Source of the DNA: Solirubrobacterales bacterium
GTDB taxonomy: Bacteria > Actinomycetota > Thermoleophilia > Solirubrobacterales > Solirubrobacteraceae
Direction of reading: 5' to 3'
Assembly: GCA_019240305.1 (NCBI GenBank)
Contig: JAFAYP010000573.1
Location: forward strand, 34,239-98,238
DNA: 64,000 bases
In this document: piece after piece, positions 17,105 to 26,311 of the stretch
Position numbering within the stretch: the first letter of the stretch is position 1
How the letters are laid out: every line of letters starts with the position of its first letter
Notes under the pieces: generated by a model
Seen by the model: only the letters and a program-made list of their open reading frames with translations
Databases searched by the model: none
What the model was told of the DNA's origin: nothing
Translations under genes and position numbers: made by a program

Positions 17105-18519
17105 CCGGAGCGCCACGATGGGCGACGTCGAGGACCCCATCGCGCCGGACGCTCGGAGGGGCCGCCCACAGGATCAGCAAGCTGCTCGGGCAGCCTTTCA
17201 TGCCCTGGCAGCGCGAGGTTGCCGACGTGGCGCTTGAGCTAGACGACAGCGGGCGTCTCGTGTACCGCGACGTGGGGCTGATAACGCCCCGGCAGTCGGG
17301 CAAGAGCACACTGATCCTCTCGCTGATCTTGACGCGCTGCATCGTGGCCGCGAACCAGCATGTCGTCTACTGCGCGCAGAGCGCGCTTGATGCCCGCAAG
17401 CAGTGGGTCAATAACTGGTCCCCTGTGGTCGAGGGATCGGCGATCGGCTCATCGGTGCGTGTCCGCCTAGCGCCGGGCGACGAGGGCTGGTGGTTCCCGA
17501 ACGGCTCTCACCAGAGCATCGCGGCGAGCACGGTGAAGGCTGGTCACGGGCAGGTGGTCGACACCGCGATCGTGGACGAGGCGTTCGCCTACCAGGACGA
17601 TCGCATTGAGCAGGCGCTACGGCCCGCGACGATGACCCGGAACCGCCCTGGCATGCTCGGGGCGCAGTTCTGGATCGTCTCTACCGTGGGGGTGCCGTCG
17701 TTCAGCACCTACCTGCTGGCGAAGACTGAGCGAGGCCGTGCCGCTGTCGACGAGGGCTTGACGGAGGGCACCTGCTACTTCGAGTATTCGGCGCCGCAGG
17801 ATGCCGACCCGGGGGACCCTGCGACGTGGCGGGCGTGCATGCCGGCGCTGGGGTACACGGTGGACGAGGACACGATCCGGGCGGCGTTTGAGTCGATGAC
17901 CCGGAGCGAGTTCCGTCGCGCGTTCCTCAACCAGTGGGTGACGGCACTCGGCGACCCGATCGTGCCGATCGACCACTGGAACCTGCTCGCCCGGCCGGAG
18001 GCTCCTAGGCCGCCCTGGGTGGTCCTGGGGCTGGACATTGACCGTCAGGACGCCCATGCCGCGCTTGTGGCCGTCGGCGAGATTGACGATGGGCCGCAGG
18101 GTGGCCCGAAGGGGCTACAGGGCGGCGTGCTTGAGGCCGGCGATCGGACGGACTGGCTTCTGCCGGCCCTTGCGGACCAGGTGGCCCGGTTTGATCGTCC
18201 CCATGTCGTCGTGGACGAGCGCGCATGTCGACACATGCTGCCCGAGATTGAGCGCATCGCCGGCTTTGACCGGGTGATCGCGCTGAAGACGAGCGAAGTG
18301 CCTCCTGCGTGCGCGTTCTGGCTGCGACTGATTCAGCAGCAGCGTGCTTGGCATCGCGGCGAGCCCGAGCTGACCGCTGCACTGGTTGGCGCTGGGCAGC
18401 GGCGCCTCGGTGACGGGTGGGCTTGGAGTCGGGCGCAGTCCGGAGTGGATATCAGCCCCTTGGTGGCGTTCACCTTGGCGTGCTCGTTCTGGCTGGGAGC
18501 GTGGGGTGACGAGACGTAG
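17101..18519 (+). CDS. terminase large subunit
   Basis: PRQSGKSTLILSLILTRCI (Walker A), DTAIVDEAFAYQD (Walker B), VVLGLDIDRQDAHAALVAVG nuclease domain. Confidence 0.92.
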   Translation: MTGAPRWATSRTPSRRTLGGAAHRISKLLGQPFMPWQREVADVALELDDSGRLVYRDVGLITPRQSGKSTLILSLILTRCIVAANQHVVYCAQSALDARKQWVNNWSPVVEGSAIGSSVRVRLAPGDEGWWFPNGSHQSIAASTVKAGHGQVVDTAIVDEAFAYQDDRIEQALRPATMTRNRPGMLGAQFWIVSTVGVPSFSTYLLAKTERGRAAVDEGLTEGTCYFEYSAPQDADPGDPATWRACMPALGYTVDEDTIRAAFESMTRSEFRRAFLNQWVTALGDPIVPIDHWNLLARPEAPRPPWVVLGLDIDRQDAHAALVAVGEIDDGPQGGPKGLQGGVLEAGDRTDWLLPALADQVARFDRPHVVVDERACRHMLPEIERIAGFDRVIALKTSEVPPACAFWLRLIQQQRAWHRGEPELTAALVGAGQRRLGDGWAWSRAQSGVDISPLVAFTLACSFWLGAWGDET

Positions 18520-18548
18520 GACTTGCAACCACGAGCACGGGAGGAACC

Positions 18549-18899
18549 GTGATCCGAGAGCATCTTGACCAGCTCATCTCCGAGCTGGGCGAGCACATGG
18601 AGAAGACCGAGCGGCTGCGTGGCGAGCTGAGGAAGCACGTCGCAAGAGCTGAGCAGCAGCTATTGGAGCGCGTGGGCCGCGAGGCCGAGCTGCGCAATCA
18701 GATCGAGGACCACGAGGCGAACCTGCGCGCCGACGGCCACGTGGTGGCTCCTCACGCGCCGCATGTTGACGCTGGCCAGCCAGCCGCCGCCATTGAGGCG
18801 GCCACGGCCGTGAAGGGTTCGACGGCGTTCAAGCCCGATTCGAGCAGGATGGGTCCCGAGAAGGGTCCGAGCCCGGGCCCGAAGCCGTCCCGGCCGTAG
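18549..18899 (+). CDS. coiled-coil hypothetical protein
   Basis: MIREHLDQLISELGEHMEKTERLRGELRKHVARAEQQLLERVGREAELRNQIEDHE. Confidence 0.6.
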   Translation: MIREHLDQLISELGEHMEKTERLRGELRKHVARAEQQLLERVGREAELRNQIEDHEANLRADGHVVAPHAPHVDAGQPAAAIEAATAVKGSTAFKPDSSRMGPEKGPSPGPKPSRP

Positions 18900-18908
18900 C
18901 CGCCCGAC

Positions 18909-19289
18909 GTGGATCTCTCCAGCGGGTTTGACATCCCGAACCCGTACGGGCTGCTGGCGTCGGACTTCGGCTTCGACGTCGCCGGATACCGGGCGGCCCT
19001 GGGGTTCCTGGGCGACCTGGCGAGCGGCACTGAGCATGACCGCGCGCTGGCGGCCAACGGGGGCTCGCTGGCCCTGCTGACGGGGTGGAAGGGTTCGCCC
19101 AAGTTCCGTCGCGTGTACGCGAAGTGCCTTGAGGCGGCCCGAACGAACACGGAGAGGCCGATCGTGCGGCAGATCCCTGTCGTTCCGGTGCTGCCGCCCT
19201 CGGGCCAGCAGCGGTTCATTCCCGTTGAGGAGGTGCCGCGGAACGCTGGGCCCTTCACGAGTACCCCAGCGCCCACTGTGGGGCTGTGA
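18909..19289 (+). CDS. hypothetical phage protein
   Basis: GTG start; MDLSSGFDIPNPYGLLASDFGFDVAGYRAALGFL. Confidence 0.6.
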   Translation: MDLSSGFDIPNPYGLLASDFGFDVAGYRAALGFLGDLASGTEHDRALAANGGSLALLTGWKGSPKFRRVYAKCLEAARTNTERPIVRQIPVVPVLPPSGQQRFIPVEEVPRNAGPFTSTPAPTVGL

Positions 19290-19492
19290 TGAATCTGCCG
19301 CCCTCGTTCCGCCATCAGGCTCGGTCGGCCGCTCCGGCGTCGCCGACGTCGATCCTTGACGATATCGAGCGGGCGCACGAGGCCGAGTACGCCGACCTGC
19401 TCAGGTATGCGGCTATTCGCGCTCGCGCGTTTGCTCCGCGGCCCGAGGAGCGGCCGGGATGGTGGGCAGCGTTCAAACGGTGGCGCCGGTGA
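19286..19492 (+). CDS. hypothetical phage protein
   Basis: 68-aa ORF with overlapping start. Confidence 0.45.
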   Translation: MMNLPPSFRHQARSAAPASPTSILDDIERAHEAEYADLLRYAAIRARAFAPRPEERPGWWAAFKRWRR

Positions 19493-19665
19493 GCACCGAG
19501 GCCGAGCGCGAGCTTGTCAAGGCCGGGGATGCGCTGGCGGGCATGCTCGGGGTGGCTGTCGCGGCGATGGACTCGCGCGAGCTGTTCTCGCCGATCGAAT
19601 CGGATCTGGTGCGCTCTGAGATTCTGCGGTGGCATCACGTGAAGGCGACCACGTCGGACGAGTGA
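19489..19665 (+). CDS. hypothetical phage protein
   Basis: GTG start VSTEAERELVKAGDALAGMLGVAVAAMDSRELF. Confidence 0.45.
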   Translation: MSTEAERELVKAGDALAGMLGVAVAAMDSRELFSPIESDLVRSEILRWHHVKATTSDE

Positions 19666-19937
19666 GAGCTCGCCCACGCCGCGGCGTGCAGCGCAAGACC
19701 GGGGACCGGGGCTACGGTGGCGAGCACCAGCGTCTCCGCAAGCGGTGGATCCCGATCGTGGCCGCGGGCGGTGTCATGTGCGCCCGCTGCAAACGGCCGA
19801 TCTGGCCCGGCGAGCCTTGGGACCTCGATCACACGCAGGATCGGACGGGCTACCTCGGCCCCAGCCATGCGCGTTGTAACCGCGCCACTGCTGGCCGGCG
19901 CCCTCGTCGTGTCCGCCGAATCTCAAGAGGGTGGTGA
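19662..19937 (+). CDS. HNH endonuclease (paralogue of the 16261 gene)
   Basis: DRGYGGEHQRLRKRWIPIVAAGGVMCARCKRPIWPGEPWDLDHTQDRTGYLGPSHARCNR. Confidence 0.85.
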   Translation: MRARPRRGVQRKTGDRGYGGEHQRLRKRWIPIVAAGGVMCARCKRPIWPGEPWDLDHTQDRTGYLGPSHARCNRATAGRRPRRVRRISRGW

Positions 19938-19940
19938 GCC

Positions 19941-20156
19941 GTGAAGGTAGGAGACATCCTCGAGTGGCTTGCCGGCGCTGCCTTCACGGCGGCTGCCTTT
20001 CTCGCCACCGGCCGCCCTTGGCCCGCTCTCGTGGTTGCGGGGGCTTGTCTCATGTACGAGGCGCAGTGCTGGGCGGGGCATGATTTCGCGCCCGTGCGCC
20101 CCGGCTGGCTGCGGTGGCCTTCTCGGCTGCGCCGTCGCGGGCGGGAGGAGTCTTGA
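19941..20156 (+). CDS. small membrane protein
   Basis: GTG start; EWLAGAAFTAAAFLATGRPWPALVVAGACLMYEA hydrophobic. Confidence 0.5.
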   Translation: MKVGDILEWLAGAAFTAAAFLATGRPWPALVVAGACLMYEAQCWAGHDFAPVRPGWLRWPSRLRRRGREES

Positions 20157-21523
20157 CGCTCGCGCGACTTCGGGAGGCCCGGGCTGGCGCTGCCGTTGAG
20201 CAGCGCAACCTCGCGGGCATGAACTATGGCAACGGCTACGCGTACGCGGACCCTCACGCCATCCCGCCGCACGGCTGGAACAATATGGCGCGGGCTGGTG
20301 TGCTTGTCACCCCGCACACGCTTCTGCAGGTTGACGTGGTTTACACGGCGCTGCGGATCATCTCGAACAACATCATCAAGATGGGCAACCTCCGGGCGTA
20401 CGCGGAGGGCTATTCGCAGGACAACGTGGTCTATCGCCAGTTCCTGCGCCAACAGCCGGCGATCCTGACGAACACGTTCGGTGGGGGGAACCTCGGTGGC
20501 ATCGGCGGGTCGATGATGCAGTGCACCGGCATCGACCGGACGATCTGGTCGATGGCGCTGTTCGGCGAGGCGTTCTGGTACATCCTCGATCGCGATCGCC
20601 TTGAGCGTCCACGGACGATAGAGGTGCTGCACCCCGCGTTCATGGAAGTGAAGATTGACGATGGCCAAGTGCAGTACCTCTACGGCAGCAGCAATAACCG
20701 TCAGGTACTGGACTTGTGGAACGTGGTTCACGTTCCGATGAAGTCGCTGCCGGGCGCGCGCCGAGCGCTCAACCCGACCGACTACGCGGGGGTTGCCGGC
20801 GCGCTAGCGATGGCCGCCTACGAGTTCGGCTCGACCTGGTTCAGCCAGGGCGCGTCCCCGTCGTTCATCCTGTCGACCGACCAGAAGCTCGGCAAGGACG
20901 AGATCGACCGGATCGCCCAGAAGTTCCTTATCGAGCATAGTGGCCTGTCGCAAGCGCACCTTCCACTCGTGCTGGACTCGGGCGTGAAGGCCACGAAGGC
21001 CTTGAACACGCCCGACGAGGCGCAGTACCTGCAAACGCTTGAGTATGCCCGCCAGGTGATCGGCGCGTGGTTCGGTATCCCGCAGTCGCGGATGCCGAAC
21101 GCGCTCCAGCGCCAGTCGCCAATGCCTCCGCATGCCCGGCAGGAGGAGGCGATCGGCTTCCAGCTGGACACCCTGTCGGGGTACATCGTGCCGCTTGAGG
21201 AAGTGTATTCGGCGTTGCTGCCGGCTGGACAGTTCGCCTGCTTCGATGAGCAGCAGTTGTCGAAGCCGGACGCGCAGTTCCAGGCGATCAAGATCCAGGC
21301 GCTGCGGATGACGCAGGCGGCGTCGATCAACGATGTCCGTACCCGGGAGCTCGGGTGGGCGCCCGTGGATGGCGGTGACGATGTGATCGCGCCGTTCGCT
21401 TCGAACGTGGCGCCTGGCCAGACGGGTTCGCAGGCTCCGCAGTCCTCGTCCGGCTCGCCTGTGGATGAGGCTGACGACGATCCGCCTGCGGCGCAGGCGA
21501 GAGGCGCTGGATTGGGAACTTGA
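20153..21523 (+). CDS. portal protein (HK97-like)
   Basis: VVYTALRIISNNIIKM..., SPSFILSTDQKLGKDEIDRIAQKF..., EYARQVIGAWFGIPQSRM: phage portal signature. Confidence 0.88.
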   Translation: MTLARLREARAGAAVEQRNLAGMNYGNGYAYADPHAIPPHGWNNMARAGVLVTPHTLLQVDVVYTALRIISNNIIKMGNLRAYAEGYSQDNVVYRQFLRQQPAILTNTFGGGNLGGIGGSMMQCTGIDRTIWSMALFGEAFWYILDRDRLERPRTIEVLHPAFMEVKIDDGQVQYLYGSSNNRQVLDLWNVVHVPMKSLPGARRALNPTDYAGVAGALAMAAYEFGSTWFSQGASPSFILSTDQKLGKDEIDRIAQKFLIEHSGLSQAHLPLVLDSGVKATKALNTPDEAQYLQTLEYARQVIGAWFGIPQSRMPNALQRQSPMPPHARQEEAIGFQLDTLSGYIVPLEEVYSALLPAGQFACFDEQQLSKPDAQFQAIKIQALRMTQAASINDVRTRELGWAPVDGGDDVIAPFASNVAPGQTGSQAPQSSSGSPVDEADDDPPAAQARGAGLGT

Positions 21524-21565
21524 GCGCGACGACGAGAAGTCGTTGCTGCTCGCCTTGACGTAGAG

Positions 21566-23158
21566 TTGACCGAGGAGGTCACGATCCGTACCCAGACACA
21601 GGACGTGGCCGAGAACGTCGAGCCGCGCAAGGACTACACGCAGGCCGAGCGGGACAAGGCCGCCAAGGAGGGCGCGGCCCTCAGCGACGGCAGCTTCCCG
21701 ATCTACAGCCAGGCGGACGCCGAGAACGCTTGGAGGCTGCGTAACAACGGCGACCACGCCGAGGCATCCGTGGTCGCGCATATCAAGAAGCGCGTCAAGG
21801 CGCTCGGGCTGAAGATGCCCAGTGACGACGACTCGCGAGCGCAGGCGAAGGACTGCTCGACGTGCGATGGCACCGGGAAGATCATGGACGGCAACCGCAA
21901 GTGCCCGGATTGCAACGGCACTGGTTCGCTTGCGAACGACGGCTCGGCTCCCGAGCAGCGGACGCCGCTGAGGGCTCGGAAGCCTGGGCGCAAGGAGCGC
22001 CACCGGGCCGTCCCGCTCATACCCGAGGTCCGGCATTACAACGCCACTGACCTTGAGGTTCGCAGCGTCCGGGACTCCGACGAGATCATCATCACCGGCT
22101 CCGCCATCGTGTACGACTCCCCGTACGTCGTCCGGGACATCTTCGGCGAGTTCGAGGAGCGCATGATGCCCGGATGCGTCGCCGACCTGCTCAATCGCGG
22201 GGTGGACTGCCGGCTGCTGCTCAACCACGAGGGGCTGGCGATGGCGCGCACCACCGCGCGGACGCTCACCCTTGCCGACACGCCCCGGTCGCTGAACATT
22301 GAGGCTCGACTGGACGCCCGGCAGCATCTCGCGAACGACTTCGCGATCGCCGTCGAGCGGGGCGACATGAACCAGATGTCCGTCGGCATGGTCGTCAGCC
22401 TTGACGAGTGGGGCGACAACGGGACGCTTGAAACCCGGGACGTGTACAAGCTGGACAACCTGCTGGACGTGAGCGGGGTGACTTACCCGTGCTCGCCAAG
22501 CACGAATCTCGCGGTTGCGCAGCGCATGGCGATGGAGATGCCCGTCGAGTCGCGAGCGCGCGTCCGGCGCCTGTACGCGGACGTTCGTGCGGGCAAGGTG
22601 CTCTCGGACACGAATCAGGGCAAGATCGTGGAGGCCGCGAAGGCGATCCATACCGTCCTTTCGGCATCGGGCTTCGATCCTTCGAGCCTGATCGAGGCCG
22701 ACGACAGTGCCGAGCCGGACGCGGCTGGCACGTTGAACGAGGATGCCTCGGTCGGGGGTGACGTCGAAAATGGCGAGGGTTCGTCCACGGACGCGGCTGA
22801 CGGCTCGGGTGACCTGAGCGGCAGCCTTCGTCAAGAGGATCCGGGCGAGAAGATCCGCGACGACGAGCCGGTGGCGGCTGAGCGTCGCGACGATCCCACT
22901 CCCGAGGATCATGGCATCGCTTGGGGGCTGAAGGACCTCAAGGCCCAGATCGCCCAAGTGAAGGCGAGACAGCTCGCCGATCCGGACAACGCGACCGACC
23001 CGGACGACAAGGCCGTGATGGAAGCCATCAGCGCCGCCGAGGCGGCGATCGACAAGGCCATCGTCGCGCAGTCGAAGGATGGTCACGCCGACAGTCGGTC
23101 CAAGACTTTGACCGCGCTTCGCATCCGTGCGGAGGCGCACAAGCTGCGGGTCCTGTAG
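21566..23158 (+). CDS. capsid maturation (HK97-type) protease with N-terminal extension and CxxCxGxG zinc motif
   Basis: EIIITGSAIVYDSPYVVRDIFGEFEERMMPG..., LLLNHEGLAMART...; N-term CSTCDGTGK...CPDCNGTG. Confidence 0.85.
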   Translation: MTEEVTIRTQTQDVAENVEPRKDYTQAERDKAAKEGAALSDGSFPIYSQADAENAWRLRNNGDHAEASVVAHIKKRVKALGLKMPSDDDSRAQAKDCSTCDGTGKIMDGNRKCPDCNGTGSLANDGSAPEQRTPLRARKPGRKERHRAVPLIPEVRHYNATDLEVRSVRDSDEIIITGSAIVYDSPYVVRDIFGEFEERMMPGCVADLLNRGVDCRLLLNHEGLAMARTTARTLTLADTPRSLNIEARLDARQHLANDFAIAVERGDMNQMSVGMVVSLDEWGDNGTLETRDVYKLDNLLDVSGVTYPCSPSTNLAVAQRMAMEMPVESRARVRRLYADVRAGKVLSDTNQGKIVEAAKAIHTVLSASGFDPSSLIEADDSAEPDAAGTLNEDASVGGDVENGEGSSTDAADGSGDLSGSLRQEDPGEKIRDDEPVAAERRDDPTPEDHGIAWGLKDLKAQIAQVKARQLADPDNATDPDDKAVMEAISAAEAAIDKAIVAQSKDGHADSRSKTLTALRIRAEAHKLRVL

Positions 23159-23337
23159 GGCCCGACAAATCCCCGCGAAGCGGGGTGCCTCGCAGTACTT
23201 ACGTACGAAGAGGCGAAGCCTCGCAGTACCGCATTCACGAGGTCCGGGAGTTCGCTCAGGCCAAGGCGAACAGTACCGCTCGCGGATGGTCCGGGAGGCG
23301 TGGTGTTCACATACACCACAATGAAAGGAGTGGGTTC

Positions 23338-24882
23338 TTGAACCCGCTGAAGGCGCTCCTGGCGAAGCGCGATAGCGCCGGCCAGGAACTCGAGGGCATC
23401 CTCCGCGACCCGGAAACGGGCGAGGAGCGCGAGTCCCTCAGCGACGAGCAGGAGTCCCGGAGCACCGAGCTCCTAGGCGAGATCAAGGAGCTGGACTCCG
23501 AGATCGAGAGGGTCAGCGCCGAGGTCCGCAATCAGAAGATGATTGTCGAGGCTCGGAAGCTGGTGACGGGTGGCGTGGCTGCGGACGTGAGCGTCGAGGA
23601 CGAGCCGATGGTCTATGGGCCGGGCTCGCCGAACTCGTTCTACGCGGACTTCATCACCCTGGATCGGCGCACTGCGATCGATCCGCGGTATCGCGGTGCG
23701 CAGGAGCGCATGCTGAAGTGGTCCGATCAGGTGGAGCGTGAGATCGCCTCGGCGACCGCGTTCGGCAAGGACGCGGAGCGGCAGCTTCGCGAGATCTACC
23801 GGGACTCGTCTGTTGAGTTCACGCACAACGTGATGGCGGAGGTTCGCCAGCGCGGGAAGCTGGCTCGGGAGCTGAAGGACGGCGTCGAGTCGCGTGCGGT
23901 AACGACTGGCGGTGGCGCTACCGCGTCGGCGGCGGGTGGTGGTGCGGCGTCGTTCGTGACGCCGATCTTCGCTACCCCGTACATCCCGTACCGTGAGTAC
24001 GGCCGGGCGTTCGCGGACCAGTGCTTCAAGGCTCCGCTGCCTGACTACGGCATGGCAATCTACAAGCCGCAGGTGACCGGGCCGGCTGGCGTGGCTCAGT
24101 TCACTGAGGCCGGGGTTGTTACCGAGGTTGATCCGAGCGCCGGGTACGCGGTGGCGACGCTGGCGATCTTCGCTGGCGAGGTCACGCTGTCCCAGGTGGT
24201 GCTCGATCGCATGGCGCCGGACTACCGGTTCGATGTCATGTGCGAGGATCAGCTCAAGCGCGACTACGATCCCAAGTTCGACAAGTACGTTCTCGCGCAG
24301 GCGTTGGCGAATGCCACGTCGCAGGCGTGGACGGGCAACGGTGGCGTGTTCACGCTGACCCCGCCGTCGGGCAGCCTGCCCGGCTCGGGTGGCTTCTATG
24401 GCCAGGTCAGCAAGGCGAAGGCCGCGATGCGCAAGTTGATCGGCACCGTTCTGAACCCGACGCACCTGTTCCTCGATCCGGCGCGCTACGAGTTCATCGC
24501 TGCGTGGTCGGATGCGCAGGGCCGGCCGGTTGTCGTGCCGGACTACGCGGGACCGTTCAACGCGCTGGCGAACAGCGGGAACGGTGACGCTGGCATTGAG
24601 GGCTACACGGGCACCCGGTTCAACGGGCTTCCGGTGTTCACCGATGCCAACCTGCCGACCACGGGCGGCACGTTGAACTACGATCAGGCGCTCATCGGGT
24701 GCCTGGCCGAGGTTGAGGTCTACGAGGGTAACGCGATCAACCGCGTTCTTCCGCAGACGCTTGCTACGAATCTCGAGACGATTCTGCAGCGCTACTCGTA
24801 CGCGACCGTTCTGGTCAACTACAACGGCGCGGTCACCTCGATCAATGGTTCGGGCATGTCGGCGATCAACTACGTCGACTAG
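23338..24882 (+). CDS. major capsid protein (HK97 fold)
   Basis: TTG start after aaaggag; N-term scaffold-like coiled coil then FVTPIFATPYIPYREYGRAFADQCFK...; position after protease. Confidence 0.82.
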   Translation: MNPLKALLAKRDSAGQELEGILRDPETGEERESLSDEQESRSTELLGEIKELDSEIERVSAEVRNQKMIVEARKLVTGGVAADVSVEDEPMVYGPGSPNSFYADFITLDRRTAIDPRYRGAQERMLKWSDQVEREIASATAFGKDAERQLREIYRDSSVEFTHNVMAEVRQRGKLARELKDGVESRAVTTGGGATASAAGGGAASFVTPIFATPYIPYREYGRAFADQCFKAPLPDYGMAIYKPQVTGPAGVAQFTEAGVVTEVDPSAGYAVATLAIFAGEVTLSQVVLDRMAPDYRFDVMCEDQLKRDYDPKFDKYVLAQALANATSQAWTGNGGVFTLTPPSGSLPGSGGFYGQVSKAKAAMRKLIGTVLNPTHLFLDPARYEFIAAWSDAQGRPVVVPDYAGPFNALANSGNGDAGIEGYTGTRFNGLPVFTDANLPTTGGTLNYDQALIGCLAEVEVYEGNAINRVLPQTLATNLETILQRYSYATVLVNYNGAVTSINGSGMSAINYVD

Positions 24883-24993
24883 CAGTAGGTAGGCTTATCC
24901 CCGGCTTGGCGGTCGAGGGGATAGTGCGCGCGCCGCTGGGGCGGCGAGGTCGGCTACGGCCTTGGGCTTGGGTTCGATTCCCGCCCGTGCGCT

Positions 24994-25434
24994 TTGCGTG
25001 ATCCATTGGTGTGCCGGTTCGTTCCTGCGCGCTGGCATGATGAGTACGCGTACGGCGAAGAGCTCTCCCGAGTGTGGGGCGAGGACTGCGTGATCGTGAA
25101 CGTTGAGCACGACATGGAGTATTCCGATCGGCTCGCGCGCGAACTCGTGGCCTGCGACCATCCGCTCTGCACTCACGCTTACCGCATGCATCTGCCGCGG
25201 GAGTGCTGGGCGCACGGCGCGGTGGCGAACGCGGCCACGTTGACGGTGGCGTGGGGTAGCGAGGGCGAGGAGTGGGCCGAGTTCTCGGGCGTGGGCTTCT
25301 GCAAGATCGTGCCTTCGGCACGCGTCGCCCCGCTTGAACGCTGTCCGTGGTGGGAGGTTGAGGGGACCGTGAACGCGACAGTCCGCGGGCCTTGGCATGT
25401 GCATTGGCCCGCGGTGGAGCACTATCACCGATGA
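24994..25434 (+). CDS. glycosyltransferase-like protein A
   Basis: DCVIVNVEHDMEYSDRLARELVACDHPLCTHAYRM...GVGFCKI...; shares EHDM and downstream pattern with the gene at 30562. Start uncertain. Confidence 0.5.
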   Translation: MRDPLVCRFVPARWHDEYAYGEELSRVWGEDCVIVNVEHDMEYSDRLARELVACDHPLCTHAYRMHLPRECWAHGAVANAATLTVAWGSEGEEWAEFSGVGFCKIVPSARVAPLERCPWWEVEGTVNATVRGPWHVHWPAVEHYHR

Positions 25435-25616
25435 GCGACATTTACGATCGGATGGACCCGAAGGTGGGCGCCGTCCAGCGGGAGTTCAATCGCAAGCGCC
25501 TAGCGCAGCTCAAGGCCGAGGGCCTGGAGCGCCAGCGTCGCCTGCGGCTCGTCGCGGCACTGCATTGTCACCCGGGGCCCGGTGAGTCGGGGTGGTCGGA
25601 TCGGCGCCGCACGTGA
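25431..25616 (+). CDS. small hypothetical protein
   Basis: MSDIYDRMDPKVGAVQREFNRKRLAQLKAEGLERQRRLRLV; ATGA overlap. Confidence 0.5.
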   Translation: MSDIYDRMDPKVGAVQREFNRKRLAQLKAEGLERQRRLRLVAALHCHPGPGESGWSDRRRT

Positions 25617-26311
25617 TCTCGCTGCTCGTTCCGACGCGTGGGCGCCCTCACAATATCCGTAGGTTCGCGGAGAGCGTCGAGGCGACCGCATCTGCCCTAG
25701 TGGAGGTCGTGTGGTGCGTGGACGATGACGACGTCGAGTCCTTTGACGCAGTGATCCAGTGCAACGAGTGCGCCGAGATGACGAGCCATTGGCTGCTCGT
25801 GGCCCCGCGCGTAATCCCGTGCAAGCGCTGGAACGATGCGTGGCGTGCCGCCAATGGGAGCATCTTCGGCATGTTCGGCGACGACTGCGTGTTCCGGGCG
25901 TCGGGCTGGGACGAGATGGTCGAGCATGCGTTCGCTCGGTACCCGGACGGTATCGCGCTCGTGTACGGCCCCGACGGCTTTCGCAACCAGGCGCACGCGA
26001 GCCACCCCTTCCTCTCCCGCCAGTGGACGGATGCCCTGGGCGGCGCGACCGTCGAGTTCTTTAGTCAGGACTGGAACGACACGTGGATGAACTACCTCGG
26101 CGACGCGGTGGGGCGGCGCCACTACATCCCGGAACTCAGGATCCAGCACCTGCACCCCGACGATCCGAGCTTGGGGGTGCCGGAGGACGATACCTACCGG
26201 CAGAACCGAGAGCGGTGCGTCCGCGACCGAAATGCGGAGCGCTACGCGAGCACTGAGATGCAGCAACTGCGCGAGCAGGACGTGGCAAGGCTGCGGGCGG
26301 TCATGCGGTGA
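25592..26311 (+). CDS. GT-A/GT2-like glycosyltransferase
   Basis: ISLLVPTRGRPHNIRRFAESV..., FGMFGDDCVFRASGWDEMV..., YIPELRIQHLHP. Confidence 0.65.
   Translation: MVGSAPHVISLLVPTRGRPHNIRRFAESVEATASALVEVVWCVDDDDVESFDAVIQCNECAEMTSHWLLVAPRVIPCKRWNDAWRAANGSIFGMFGDDCVFRASGWDEMVEHAFARYPDGIALVYGPDGFRNQAHASHPFLSRQWTDALGGATVEFFSQDWNDTWMNYLGDAVGRRHYIPELRIQHLHPDDPSLGVPEDDTYRQNRERCVRDRNAERYASTEMQQLREQDVARLRAVMR

Noticed and set aside
20804-23140. 778-aa minus-strand ORF opposite portal and protease
   Set aside because: Composition-driven antisense ORF; the plus strand encodes clear portal/protease motifs in another frame.
24931-24997. Calling a canonical tRNA after the capsid gene
   Set aside because: D-arm too short, no canonical 7-nt anticodon loop, about 67 nt total; reported only as tRNA-like.
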